Below, one piece after another: positions 18,633-27,422 of a stretch of DNA of 64,000 nt. The notes beneath the pieces were generated by a model. That model saw only the letters and a list, made by a program, of their open reading frames with translations, did no database searches and was not told the DNA's origin. The position numbers were made by a program, and so were the translations under genes. Where the stretch lies: positions 62,001 through 126,000 of the forward strand of contig SCRD01000012.1 of the NCBI GenBank assembly GCA_004298155.1, written 5' to 3'. How positions within the stretch are numbered: position 1 is the first letter of the stretch; the number at the start of each line of letters is the position of its first letter. The stretch comes from Acidobacteriota bacterium (GTDB lineage: Bacteria > Acidobacteriota > Terriglobia > UBA7540).

Positions 18633-19004
18633 ATGAGACGATTTGCGGTCATCCCGGCCCTGTGCGTCCTGGCTTTCTGCGTCGCCCTGAAAGCCCAGGA
18701 TAAGACAAACAACACCCCGCTGGTTGGCACGTGGAATTGCACGGCGCATGGCGGCGAAAATGGCGACGTGGCCTTCACCCTCACTTTTGCGGAAACAGAA
18801 AACGGACTAACAGGATCTGTTTCCGCCCCGCAAGGCGACGCGGACATTACCTCAGTATCCTTCAAAGACAACCAGTTAAAAGCTGAGATCAAAACCGATG
18901 ACAATGACTACGCGCTGACTGCAACCTACGCCGACGGCAAGTTGACCGCCGGTGAATGGTTCCGCGACGGCGAAAAGCAGGGAAGCTGGGAAGGCAAGAA
19001 ATAG
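18633..19004 (+). CDS. Small secreted beta-strand protein
   Basis: A 123-residue protein with a signal peptide (residues 1-21, ending LKA-QD) and a lipocalin-like opening, LVGTWNCTAHGG, followed by alternating strands (DVAFTLTFAETENGLTGSVS, LKAEIKTDDNDYALTATYAD). It ends in a charged WEGKK tail. AAGGAGG lies six bases before the ATG. It resembles the product of 621-1085 in layout and may share an uncharacterised periplasmic role. It is preceded by the TonB receptor gene, 204 bp away, so separate transcription is likely. Confidence 0.65.
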   Translation: MRRFAVIPALCVLAFCVALKAQDKTNNTPLVGTWNCTAHGGENGDVAFTLTFAETENGLTGSVSAPQGDADITSVSFKDNQLKAEIKTDDNDYALTATYADGKLTAGEWFRDGEKQGSWEGKK

Positions 19005-19578
19005 GCGCTCTGACCCGTTTTCCAAGACCACTTCTATTAACCCGCTGAGGGCTGCGCAGGCCCATTGTGCGAGGGGCGCAGCCTTCGGTGCCATCAGGCA
19101 TCATCCAGTGTGAGAACTTTACTGACATCTCTTCTTGACCATCTCCGGCAAGCGCACGATAACCTGAACTTATTTGTTGACGGTGCCTTTGGATTCCCAT
19201 CCAATGCTGCGAGAATCCTACCGTAACCAACGTGCTGATGTCCGTCCGCTCGTGTGAATCACTTATGGCGAAGATGTTGTGCGGAAGGATCTAGAAAGTA
19301 TAGGCTGGCCCATTGGCGGCGCAACTTATTTAGAAGTTAACATAACATACCTTATCAGACGTACTAAATAGGCCAAAATATCTCCTTTCGGGGTTTTGGC
19401 ACATCCTCCGGGTTGGGCATCATTTCCCTGCTACCCGACCTGAGTGTTTTACGCGGCGCTATGGCCATAAAAACGGGACCCCTTGGGGTATCCGTGCCAG
19501 AACATTTCTGTGCCAGGTCAAGCGCTTACGAAGCGTGCCGGAATTGTACAGCTGTCTGGAATGGCTTGCCTGGAAAAG
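19005..19578. other. Intergenic spacer without recognisable gene
   Basis: No ORF with a plausible RBS and domain was found. An inverted repeat at about 19471-19493 (ACGGGACCCC and GGGGTATCCGT around TT) can fold as a hairpin but lacks a T-tract. An A/T-rich patch at about 19320-19380 might hold a promoter, but no clear hexamer pair could be assigned. Confidence 0.3.
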
Positions 19579-20823
19579 CTACTGGGTCGAGGCCATAGAG
19601 AGCCCTTTGCCGCGAAGCTGATAGGCCGCGCAGGTGAACTTCCTGTGGCGGAGGAATCGGCATGCTTCAATGGCTGCTGAAGCATCCATCTCGGAAAAAC
19701 GGGCCAGGTAGCGGTCGTTGGCCAGTTTTACCACCAGCGGGTTCGCCTGTCTTAACACTTCAGGGTCTGAATGGAGAGCGCTTTTGAGAGCGCGGTGGGC
19801 ATAAATGGGGCTGCGGAAAGTCCCTCCGAGCTGCACAAACCAGCCGGCATCTGGACGCTCGGAGTCTTCCTGTTCGGTGTCATCAAGAGAAACCTTCTTG
19901 TACCTGGCGACGGGGGTCCGGGCTACGCCGGTTTCCTGGGCGCCGGCCGGAGTGGTTTCATGGAGGTTAGCGAAACCATGGTTGAGCAACACCACCATGT
20001 GGCGGTCTCGAGAGCCGGCGGTCCTGCCTCCCATGACGACCCCGAGAAGGCGGTGGTCATCGCGGACTGCCGAGGTCACGATGTTGAATCCGGAGGCAGC
20101 CGTGTAGCCGGTTTTCATACCGTCGACGCCGGGATAGCGCGCCAGCAGATGGTCGTGGCCGTAAATCGTGCGCCCGCGGAACTCGAATCTCCTCGCCTTA
20201 AAATAACGGTAATACTCCGGGAAGTCATCCAGAATTGCCACTGCAAGCTTTGACATATCACGGGCGGTGGTCATCTGGTGGGGGTCTGGCAGCCCTGATG
20301 CGTTCTGGAAGGCCGTGTGGGTCATCCCCAGCGCGTGGGCCCGCTCGTTCATCATGCGGGCAAATTGTTCCTCAGAGCCGCCGATGGCCTCTGCCAAGAC
20401 GACGGCCGCATCATTTGCGGAGCGCGTAGTGATCGCCAGAATCGCTGACTGAACGGTGATCTGCTCGCCGGGCTTCAGGTAAAGTTTGGTGGGGTGCTGA
20501 TCTGCGGCGTGCTTGGAGACCGTCAACTCCTGCCCCAGCGTCATTTTCCCCCAGTTGAGTTGCTGGAAAGTCAGGTAAAGGGTCATTAGCTTGGTCAGAG
20601 ATGCCGGGTAGCACAGGCTGTCGGGATTGTGGGCTTCCAGAATTTTTCCCGTCCCGGCGTTCAACAGAATCGAGGCCTGCACGCGCGCACTGGCCGTTGG
20701 CGTCCATGCACCGACAAGGAGTGCGGCGAGGGCCAGACACGGCCATGTTGACCGCGGACTTTTCTTTTGATTTAACGTTGAAGTGCTGGAAACTGCATCT
20801 GGACCATCCCAAACTCTCATCAA
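19579..20823 (-). CDS. D-alanyl-D-alanine carboxypeptidase (S11, PBP5-type) with C-terminal SPOR-like region
   Basis: A 414-residue periplasmic or membrane-bound penicillin-binding protein. An N-terminal hydrophobic segment (residues 26-47) serves as the signal. The three catalytic motifs are in order: SLTK at 75-78 (Ser75 nucleophile), SAN at 135-137 and KTG at 237-239. It removes the terminal D-Ala from pentapeptide side chains in the cell wall. Residues about 328-400 (WFVQLGGTFRSPIYAHRAL) have a SPOR-like pattern, which would direct it to septal peptidoglycan; this is by resemblance. Neighbours give no further clue. Confidence 0.88.
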   Translation of the reverse strand: MMRVWDGPDAVSSTSTLNQKKSPRSTWPCLALAALLVGAWTPTASARVQASILLNAGTGKILEAHNPDSLCYPASLTKLMTLYLTFQQLNWGKMTLGQELTVSKHAADQHPTKLYLKPGEQITVQSAILAITTRSANDAAVVLAEAIGGSEEQFARMMNERAHALGMTHTAFQNASGLPDPHQMTTARDMSKLAVAILDDFPEYYRYFKARRFEFRGRTIYGHDHLLARYPGVDGMKTGYTAASGFNIVTSAVRDDHRLLGVVMGGRTAGSRDRHMVVLLNHGFANLHETTPAGAQETGVARTPVARYKKVSLDDTEQEDSERPDAGWFVQLGGTFRSPIYAHRALKSALHSDPEVLRQANPLVVKLANDRYLARFSEMDASAAIEACRFLRHRKFTCAAYQLRGKGLSMASTQ

Positions 20824-21310
20824 GCCCCCTGACTCACTCGCCTTACCCGGTTTCTCCCTGAGTTACCCGCATGCCATGCTGGCCTATCCCCGCTGCGCCA
20901 CCAAGACCGCCGGCTCACAGGCTCGACAGTTTTATGGTCAACATGGGCCGCTCTTTCGTTACTATAACCTGCAGATAATACTTAACTTGTTTGGGTGGGA
21001 TGCGCTCCCGGCCACGAGAGCTCTGATGATGATTCCCCCCCCACTTGAACCTGATACCCAGGGACTTTATCTCACTTCTTCACCGACTCTCTGGCGGCGC
21101 GAGTAGCCATGCCGCCAGCGGACCCTAGTCTACCAGATTGCTCTTCGCATACAAAGGAAAAAATGAAGGATTCCAGCCAGAAATGTAGCTCACGCCATTT
21201 TTTCTCTGTCTCTATCAGGAATTGTCCTTACTCCAGTTGCTGTGATCTTTCCGGCTGGATTTTTGACAAGACGCAGTTTCAGCTCTTCGATTTTCGGGTA
21301 AAATCGTTCC
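20824..21310. other. Spacer upstream of aspartase gene
   Basis: Divergent spacer between the D-Ala carboxypeptidase and the aspartase. No gene with a credible RBS was seen. A TTGACA at about 21267 lacks a correctly spaced -10. A G/C-rich patch at about 21040 (CCCCCCCCAC) is simple sequence. Confidence 0.25.
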
Positions 21311-22729
21311 ATGCAAACACGAATTGAGCACGATTCCCTTGGAGATGTACAAGTTCCTGTGCATGCATTTTACGGTGCCCAGACGGCCCGTGCCGTTGCC
21401 AATTACCCCATCAGCGGCATCCGGGCGCACCGGGTTCTCATCAAGGCGTACGGCTTGCTGAAGGAAGCCTGCGCGGAGACCAACCTTCAACTGAAAATGA
21501 TTCCGCAAAAGGTGGGGCGGGCAGTGACCCGGGCTGCCGCAGACGTGGCTGCCAACCGGCTCGACGAGCAGTTTGTGGTGGATGTTTACCAGGCGGGCGC
21601 CGGAGTCAGTTTCCACATGAACGTTAACGAAGTGATCGCCAACCGCGCTATCTGGTACCTCACCAACAAACGCCTTCACAAGCTCGGCAATTATTCCATC
21701 GTTCATCCGAATGACCACGTCAACTTTGGCCAGTCGACCAATGACACTTTCCCGACGGCCATGCGCCTGGCTTCCCTGCTGCTTCTGGAGGAGTTTTACC
21801 CGGCGCTCAAAGAGCTCGAAATGGCTTTCCGCAGAAAGGGCCGTGAGTTTGACAAGGTCCTTAAGAGCGGCCGCACCCACTTGCAGGATGCCGTGCCCGT
21901 GCGCCTTGGCCAGGAATTCACGGCCTATGCCGTAACACTGGGACAACTGGGCGAGCACATCCGGCATAACGCCGCGCCGCTGGCCGACCTTGGCATCGGC
22001 GGCAGCGCCGTGGGAACAGGCTTGAATGTACATCCCAGGTATCCCCGCCTGGTGGTTAAGCGCCTTTCCGCACTTACCGGATTGCGCCTTCATCCGGCGG
22101 CTGACCTCCGCGCCGCCATGCAATCGCAGTTCGCGCTGGCCGCGGTTTCCGGTGCTCTGCGCAACCTGGCGCTCGAGTTGATCCGCATTGGCAACGACTT
22201 GCGCCTCCTGACCAGCGGCCCCCTGACCGGCTTCAATGAAATTGTGCTGCCGGCGCTGCAGCCGGGCTCCAGCATCATGCCGGGCAAGGTGAATCCGGTA
22301 ATGGGCGAACTGCTCGATATGGTGGCCTTCCAGGTGGTCGGGTGCGACACCGTAGTAGCGCTGGCAGTCCAGGCCGGGCAGTTGGAATTGAACGTAATGA
22401 TGCCGGCGATGATCTGGAACGTGCTTCACGCGATTGAAATCCTGAAGAATACCTGCCATGTAGTGGCCACGCGCTGCATCGATGGCATCCGGGCCAATCG
22501 CGAGGTGTGCGAGCGTTACGCGTATATTTCCCCTTCGATCGCCACGGCCCTCAATCCCGTAATTGGCTATTCGAGAGCGGCTGAGGTGGTCAAGAAATCC
22601 CTGAGAACCGGAAAGACCATACCTGAAGTGTGCCTTGAAGATAAATTGCTCAGCGAAAAGGAACTGAAGGAGATCCTCGACCCGCACCGCATGACGGAGC
22701 CGGGACTTCCGCCGCCGCGACGGAAGTAA
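21311..22729 (+). CDS. aspA: Aspartate ammonia-lyase (fumarate lyase family)
   Basis: A 472-residue cytoplasmic enzyme that reversibly deaminates L-aspartate to fumarate and ammonium. The family signature GSSIMPGKVNP is at 319-329, GAGVSFHMNVNEVIANRA at 96-113, HPNDHVNFGQSTND at 132-145 (the usual S before QSTND is G) and GRTHLQDAVPVRLGQEF at 187-203. The C-terminal part (CLEDKLLSEKELKEIL) is closer to aspartases than to class II fumarases, but fumarase cannot be excluded. It is a lone forward gene. A long antisense ORF on the other strand is a composition shadow. Confidence 0.82.
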   Translation: MQTRIEHDSLGDVQVPVHAFYGAQTARAVANYPISGIRAHRVLIKAYGLLKEACAETNLQLKMIPQKVGRAVTRAAADVAANRLDEQFVVDVYQAGAGVSFHMNVNEVIANRAIWYLTNKRLHKLGNYSIVHPNDHVNFGQSTNDTFPTAMRLASLLLLEEFYPALKELEMAFRRKGREFDKVLKSGRTHLQDAVPVRLGQEFTAYAVTLGQLGEHIRHNAAPLADLGIGGSAVGTGLNVHPRYPRLVVKRLSALTGLRLHPAADLRAAMQSQFALAAVSGALRNLALELIRIGNDLRLLTSGPLTGFNEIVLPALQPGSSIMPGKVNPVMGELLDMVAFQVVGCDTVVALAVQAGQLELNVMMPAMIWNVLHAIEILKNTCHVVATRCIDGIRANREVCERYAYISPSIATALNPVIGYSRAAEVVKKSLRTGKTIPEVCLEDKLLSEKELKEILDPHRMTEPGLPPPRRK

Positions 22730-22989
22730 ACGGCAGCGCTGCAAGTACGAGTTTCGGTTTCGGCATAGCGTCTTCACCAGGCGGCGCGGCGATTTCAACG
22801 CCCTTGCCGGGAGACCGCAGGCGGATGCTCGGCCAAAGCGCGACTCTCGAAGGGTCAAAGCTGGGGGTGATGCAGGCGGATTTTAAGGAGACGCCAGTTG
22901 CCGAGGCCGTCCTGGTTACGCTGAGAGATACCGGAAGGCAGCCACCAGTTCCCTGCCCGATGGATGATTTGTAAATTTCGAGCCTGTGC

Positions 22990-23250
22990 GTCTAGCCCCG
23001 CGAATCTTCCGGTTCGCTTCCACTTCGTTTTTTTCGCCGCCCTGTATTTTCAGCGACATGGCTAGCTTCGTTTCAGCTTCGTTTTCGGTTCGTTTTTTCA
23101 GCGGGTACGTGTTTTCAACAACTTCTCCGCTTCGTTTTCCGGTTCGTTTCGGTTCGTTTTTTGGACCCGATCCTGTGTTTTCAATAACTTCTCCGGTTCG
23201 TTTTTTAAAAAACGAATTTTTTTGTCCCATTCGTCCCATTTGTCTCGCTA
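22990..23250 (-). repeat. Degenerate tandem repeats, (GAA)ACGAA-rich
   Basis: Read on the + strand, TTCGTTTTTT occurs four times (near 23023, 23090, 23153 and 23199), alternating with TGTTTTCAAYAACTTCTCC blocks; spacing is roughly 45-67 bp. The reverse strand therefore encodes a Lys/Glu/Asn/Thr-rich low-complexity run (KKRTGEVIENT and KNEPKRTGK repeats) of 122 codons (22916-23284) that resembles the short NEPK-type peptides often seen between genes of environmental bacteria. I treat it as repeat DNA, not as a gene. The flanking spacer 22730-22989 and 23285-23783 holds no recognisable gene; a GCGGGC-type inverted repeat lies at about 23387-23407 and a TATAAT box at about 23634. Confidence 0.6.
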
Positions 23251-23783
23251 AAACACCGCCCTCAGGCGCTTTGAAGACTACCATGCTAGCCGACAGCAGT
23301 CAAGCAAAATCGAGGGCACCGGCCCTGACGTAATTCCCCGTGCGCCTTCCCTACCGCGAAAAAACACAACGACTAAGCCTGATCTGTGGCACGGGCGTCC
23401 CGCCCATGCACAGGTGAAAGTACATGGCCAGGCCCGCCCTGAGCGGAGCGAACGGGATGAGCGTGCAGCAAGGCAGGAACAATGCTGGGTCACGCCGAAA
23501 AAACGGGGAATTGTGGCGCGTGGGTCCGGGAGGGAACAGTGCAGACCAGCCTTGTTGCGATCTGCTGCATTCAAATTGGCCGGGGACAAGGACTCAAGTG
23601 CCGGGGACCGCTCCTCCTTGTTGCCTTAGTCTTTTATAATTGGTAAGTTGTGAAGTACGCAGTTCAGGTCTGGGTCTTGCGATGATCGGCGGCCCCACAG
23701 ATCTCACCTGCGAGTCAGGCGCGGGCGGCGCCGGCGCATCAGCGGTTGATCAGTAATCCTCAAGCAAATCAGGAGAATCATTC

Positions 23784-24527
23784 ATGGCAACAACGGCAAA
23801 AGACCCAACTCACGTGACAGTGAAACTGGCAGGTCGTGACGAAATAGCAGAACGCACTTCTTCTTTTCGGTTCGAAAAGCCTCCGGGTTGGACGTTTAAA
23901 TCAGGCCAGACTGTCGACATAACATTACTGGACCCGCCGGACACCGATGCAGAAGGTAATACGCGAACTTTCTCGATTGCCAGCGTGCCTGATGACAATA
24001 CGCTGATGATTGCGACACGAATGCGCGACACCGCCTTCAAGCGCACGCTCGGAACCATGCCGTTAGGAACGGTGGTGAAAATCGATGGTCCATTCGGCAA
24101 CTTCGTTCTTCATAATAATCCGGCAAAAACAGCCGTGCTGCTGGCAGGCGGCATCGGCATCACGCCTTTTCGGAGCATGGTTTTCCGGGCGGCAAACGAG
24201 AAGCTGCCGCACCGGATTTTCCTATTCCTCGCAAACCGGCGTCCCGAGGATGCTGCATTCCTCAATGAGCTGGAGCTGCTGGAGAAGGAAAATCCGAATT
24301 ACAAGCTGATTGCCACCATGACCGGAATGGAGAAGTCCAGCCGCGCCTGGCATGGAGAAAAGGGATACATCGACAAGGAAATGCTCTCCAGATACGTTAA
24401 GGACTCCCCTTCTCCGATCTATTACATTGCCGGGCCGCCGGGAATGGTAGCGGGCCTGCGGGAGATGCTCAAGCAGGCAGGGGTGGACGAGGATGATATC
24501 CGGGCGGAAGATTTTCCGGGTTACTGA
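23784..24527 (+). CDS. FAD-dependent oxidoreductase, ferredoxin-NADP reductase family
   Basis: A 247-residue flavoprotein with two domains. The FAD-binding barrel (residues 1-110) has RTFSIAS at 61-67, and the NAD(P)-binding domain (115-240) has GGIGITPF at 122-129 and AGPPGMV near 215-221. There is no C-terminal [2Fe-2S] domain, so it resembles the reductase part of phenol hydroxylase or the flavodoxin reductase group, shuttling electrons between NAD(P)H and a separate partner. The start ATG lies after AGGAG (AATCAGGAGAATC). Its 3' end overlaps the convergent 24521-24814 gene by 7 bp. The electron partner is not in the window. Confidence 0.85.
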   Translation: MATTAKDPTHVTVKLAGRDEIAERTSSFRFEKPPGWTFKSGQTVDITLLDPPDTDAEGNTRTFSIASVPDDNTLMIATRMRDTAFKRTLGTMPLGTVVKIDGPFGNFVLHNNPAKTAVLLAGGIGITPFRSMVFRAANEKLPHRIFLFLANRRPEDAAFLNELELLEKENPNYKLIATMTGMEKSSRAWHGEKGYIDKEMLSRYVKDSPSPIYYIAGPPGMVAGLREMLKQAGVDEDDIRAEDFPGY

Positions 24528-24814
24528 GGAGCGCCATACTTCCGCCGGGCTTCCTCCACAGTCAGGCATCTCAACTCAGGGGGGCCTCCACCATGCAGTC
24601 CACCTTGCGGATAGGTGCGCTCCCAATATCGGCCGTCTTCCGGGTCCCTGTAGAGTGTATCCCAGCCACCCGATTGGATACTGTGAGTGATTTTCCGCAA
24701 GTGATTGGACACAAGCCAAGCGATCCGCTCGCATGTGGTGTCCCCTATGACTTTGCCGTCCTGGACAATCCACGCGCCGGTTAGTAGTTGCTCGTTGGGT
24801 TGCAGTTTCGCCAT
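24521..24814 (-). CDS. Imm27-family orphan immunity protein
   Basis: A 97-residue soluble protein with the pattern L-x-P-N-E-x-L-x-G-x-W-x-x-x-x-G-K-V-x-G-D-x-x-C-x-R-I-x-W-L (LQPNEQLLTGAWIVQDG, then VIGDTTCERIAWLVSNHL). Near the C-terminus is YRDPEDGRYWERTYPQ, followed by HGGGPPELRCL. This matches my recollection of the Imm27 family, which protects cells against secreted polymorphic toxins. No toxin or secretion gene is adjacent, so it would be an orphan. It converges with the FNR-type reductase gene with a 7-bp overlap. Confidence 0.7.
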   Translation of the reverse strand: MAKLQPNEQLLTGAWIVQDGKVIGDTTCERIAWLVSNHLRKITHSIQSGGWDTLYRDPEDGRYWERTYPQGGLHGGGPPELRCLTVEEARRKYGAPQ

Positions 24815-24946
24815 TGGGCGGCACCCATGAGTGAAAATTGTATCAGCAGATCCCTCTCCCGCTCTGCGGTATCGGAATGACGGGCTAGCTGTTTCGCGGG
24901 CCGGCGGGCGCGATCAGCATTTACCAATCGCAATCACATATGAATT

Positions 24947-25924
24947 TTAAAACCAGAAGTGCCAGGCGGTATCGACGAGCGCGTGGGTGAAGGCTGAGGC
25001 GGAGGTGCGCTTCTGGATGCGCCAAGCGTTGCCATAAAAGATTCCCGCCAGCGTGGCCATGATGGCGTAGCGCCAGTTGGGCACGGGAGCGTGATGCAGG
25101 TGCGAAAGCCCGAAGATGACTGAGGCTACCAGCAGTCCGTTCCGCGCGTGATGAGGAGGCTTGAAGGTCTTCACCAGCAGGTTCTGCAGAAGTCCCCGGA
25201 ACAGGAATTCTTCCGGAATGGCCACTGTCAAGTAGATACCCACAAAGTTGGCGACAAAAGCAAACACGTTGATGTCACGGGTGTGTGGGTGAATGAAATG
25301 GAGCGCCAGCCCAAGCGGTATGGCCAGGAGAATAAAAGCAATGAAATTGAGGCTGCCCTCGGTGAGGTCGCCGGTTTTAAAGACCAATTTGTATCCCACG
25401 TCTTTAAGGTTGCGGACAACGAGGAAAGCATAGGCGCCAACGCACACGCAGAAAATGGGACGAAAGATGTAAATATCTTCCGGCCAGATCCAGATGCCCC
25501 TCAGCCATCCAGCGCTGACCGGCAGAGCCAGGCTGAGCATGGCCGCAAAATCGCGCCAGCTTGCGCTCTCGGAATAGTAAACGCGATTGGGAAGCAGCAG
25601 GAACGTAGGAATGGCAATGTAGGCGCAGAGCTTTGCAAGCGCCGGATATGAAAATGTGCCTGTGGCGCGGGCCAGGATGAAATAAGGGATAAGCAGCGTA
25701 AACGGCATCAGGATGGCGAGCAAGAGCGAGTCATGCGCCCACTTCCTGAGATGATGAATAAAATCCGTGTAGGTAAAGGCTACGAAGACGCCCAGAAGAA
25801 GCGCCAGCGACTCCATCAGGGCTGCCAGCCGCCACGGGTCCAGTTGAATCCTCAGCAGAAGAACGCCCTCAGCAACGGCGGCCACGAGCGTCAGGCCAAG
25901 AATGCTGAGGATGGCATTTTTCAT
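24947..25924 (-). CDS. CPBP family intramembrane protease
   Basis: A 325-residue polytopic membrane protein of the CPBP/Abi (PF02517, Rce1-like) group. About eight hydrophobic segments are seen. The catalytic motifs lie in the last third: EEFLFRG at 238-244, FGLSHL at 271-276 and HALVD at 314-318, the glutamate, histidine and asparagine-like set of the family. Members may cleave prenylated or bacteriocin-type substrates or act in immunity; the substrate is unknown. Its start lies four bases after the stop of the M16 peptidase upstream, so it is the third gene of a protease operon. Confidence 0.85.
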   Translation of the reverse strand: MKNAILSILGLTLVAAVAEGVLLLRIQLDPWRLAALMESLALLLGVFVAFTYTDFIHHLRKWAHDSLLLAILMPFTLLIPYFILARATGTFSYPALAKLCAYIAIPTFLLLPNRVYYSESASWRDFAAMLSLALPVSAGWLRGIWIWPEDIYIFRPIFCVCVGAYAFLVVRNLKDVGYKLVFKTGDLTEGSLNFIAFILLAIPLGLALHFIHPHTRDINVFAFVANFVGIYLTVAIPEEFLFRGLLQNLLVKTFKPPHHARNGLLVASVIFGLSHLHHAPVPNWRYAIMATLAGIFYGNAWRIQKRTSASAFTHALVDTAWHFWF

Positions 25925-25928
25925 TCAA

Positions 25929-27422
25929 TTACTTTCCCTGAACAGGACGGTCCGCCGTGGTTTTCTGCGGCTCCGTGAAAGCTCGGCTTACGTCAGCAAT
26001 GGGAATCACGCGCGCAGCCCCAAGCTTGCCCAGGCTGTCTTTGAAGGCGGCAACATTGCCGACCAGAACGATGACATCATCGTCCGGATTAAGATACTTC
26101 CGCGTTGCCGCCAGCACTTCATTGGCGGTGAGTGCGCGAACCCGCTGTTGAAACCGGCTCCAATAATCCGGCGGGAGGCGATAGAGCATCATCTCCAGCG
26201 CCTGGTTGGCCACCTGGCTGGCGGATTCAAACTGCAACGCCTCGTGCCCCACCAGGTAATCGCGAGCGTTCTCGATTTCCCACGGCTGCATGGGCCGCTC
26301 GCGCAGGCGCGAAATTTCATCAAGGACCATTTCAGTTGCCTTGATGGTTTCCACAGAGCGCGTGGAAGTCTTGGCCACCCAGGCGCCCAGGGTGGAATAG
26401 CAGTCAAGGTCGCTCGATGCGCCATAGACCAGTCCGTGCTGCGTGCGAAGAACGTCAAAAAGCCTGTTCGCGGCAGGCCCGCCCAGCACCTGGTTAGCAA
26501 TCTCCAGCGCGAAATAGTCCGGGCTTGCACGCGGCACGCCAAGATTGGCCACGCGGATCTCCGTCTGCACCGCGTCCGGCTTATTGACCACAATCACCTG
26601 CCGCTCGTGAGGCGTGCGGGGTTCGCTGTCTGGCCGGGGCGTGACGCCTGGCGCATCCTTCCAATCACCCAGGAAGCGGTTTGCCATGGCGAGGCACTCG
26701 GATTCGGTAATGTCACCAACCACAGCCAGAATGGTGCGCGAGGGAATGTAGTACTGGCGGTGAAAATCGGCAAGCTGTTTGCGGGTCACACTCTCGATGG
26801 AGCCGCGTGTGCCATCTTCCGAATGGGCATAATCCGTTCCGGCAAACAGCGCCCTTCTCAATACTAAGTCGGCTACGTAACCTGGGTCCTGGGTGACGAC
26901 GTCCAGCGCCGAGAGAGTCTGTTTCCGGATGCGCTCGACTTCATCGGGCGCGAATGCCGGATGGACCAGCAGGTCGGCCATTAAGTCGAACGCGAGATCC
27001 TTGTGGCTCGAAAGAACGCTCACGTTGGCGTAGGACTGGTCCCAGCCAGCGCCGGTATCAATTGATCCTCCGGCATGGTCAATGGCTTGCGCAATCTGGT
27101 ATGCAGTCCTGTGCTTTGTGCCCTCGGGAAGAAGTCCTGCCACCATGGTGGCTGTTCCAGAAAGGCCAGGCGGATCGGCCTCCGCGCCAGCCTGGACGAG
27201 CGCGTAAAGCCGTATGATTGGCGCATCGTGGCGCTCGATCACAATTACGCGCAGACCATTGGCCAGTTGATGGATTGCGGGCATGTGGAAGCTGACGGCC
27301 TCAGGCGGCGGAACGGCTGGGGGCAGCTCGCGCGCGCTGAGGGGCGCGAGCGCCAGGCAGGTTGCAAACACGGCCAGGCCGCAAAGCACCGCTCTGCTCC
27401 AGTTGTGAGCCCTCAAGATCAA
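25929..27422 (-). CDS. M16-family peptidase homologue lacking the zinc motif
   Basis: A 497-residue secreted protein (signal peptide residues 10-30) with two M16 repeats: an N-terminal domain (HQLANGLRVIVIERHDAPI) and a C-terminal inactive domain from about residue 260. At the place of the HxxEH zinc-binding motif it reads GLSGTATMVAGLLPEGT (about 86-102), so the metal ligands are absent. Such non-catalytic subunits pair with an active M16 protein, as in mitochondrial processing peptidase and the bacterial SPH2681/SPH2682 pair. Its start overlaps the stop of the upstream catalytic gene by four bases (ATGA), supporting a heterodimer. The cleaved substrate is unknown. Confidence 0.88.
   Translation of the reverse strand: MILRAHNWSRAVLCGLAVFATCLALAPLSARELPPAVPPPEAVSFHMPAIHQLANGLRVIVIERHDAPIIRLYALVQAGAEADPPGLSGTATMVAGLLPEGTKHRTAYQIAQAIDHAGGSIDTGAGWDQSYANVSVLSSHKDLAFDLMADLLVHPAFAPDEVERIRKQTLSALDVVTQDPGYVADLVLRRALFAGTDYAHSEDGTRGSIESVTRKQLADFHRQYYIPSRTILAVVGDITESECLAMANRFLGDWKDAPGVTPRPDSEPRTPHERQVIVVNKPDAVQTEIRVANLGVPRASPDYFALEIANQVLGGPAANRLFDVLRTQHGLVYGASSDLDCYSTLGAWVAKTSTRSVETIKATEMVLDEISRLRERPMQPWEIENARDYLVGHEALQFESASQVANQALEMMLYRLPPDYWSRFQQRVRALTANEVLAATRKYLNPDDDVIVLVGNVAAFKDSLGKLGAARVIPIADVSRAFTEPQKTTADRPVQGK

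Noticed and set aside
19471-19493. Riboswitch candidate near the hairpin upstream of the carboxypeptidase end
   Set aside because: The hairpin is isolated, has no conserved riboswitch core that I recognise, and lies 3' rather than 5' of the adjacent reverse-strand gene.
21215-22858. A 547-codon ORF antisense to the aspartase gene
   Set aside because: It lies opposite a clear aspA with full family motifs, has no domain, and is explained by codon composition.
22916-23284. A 122-codon protein on the reverse strand
   Set aside because: It is only a translation of tandem repeats, with low complexity and no convincing RBS.
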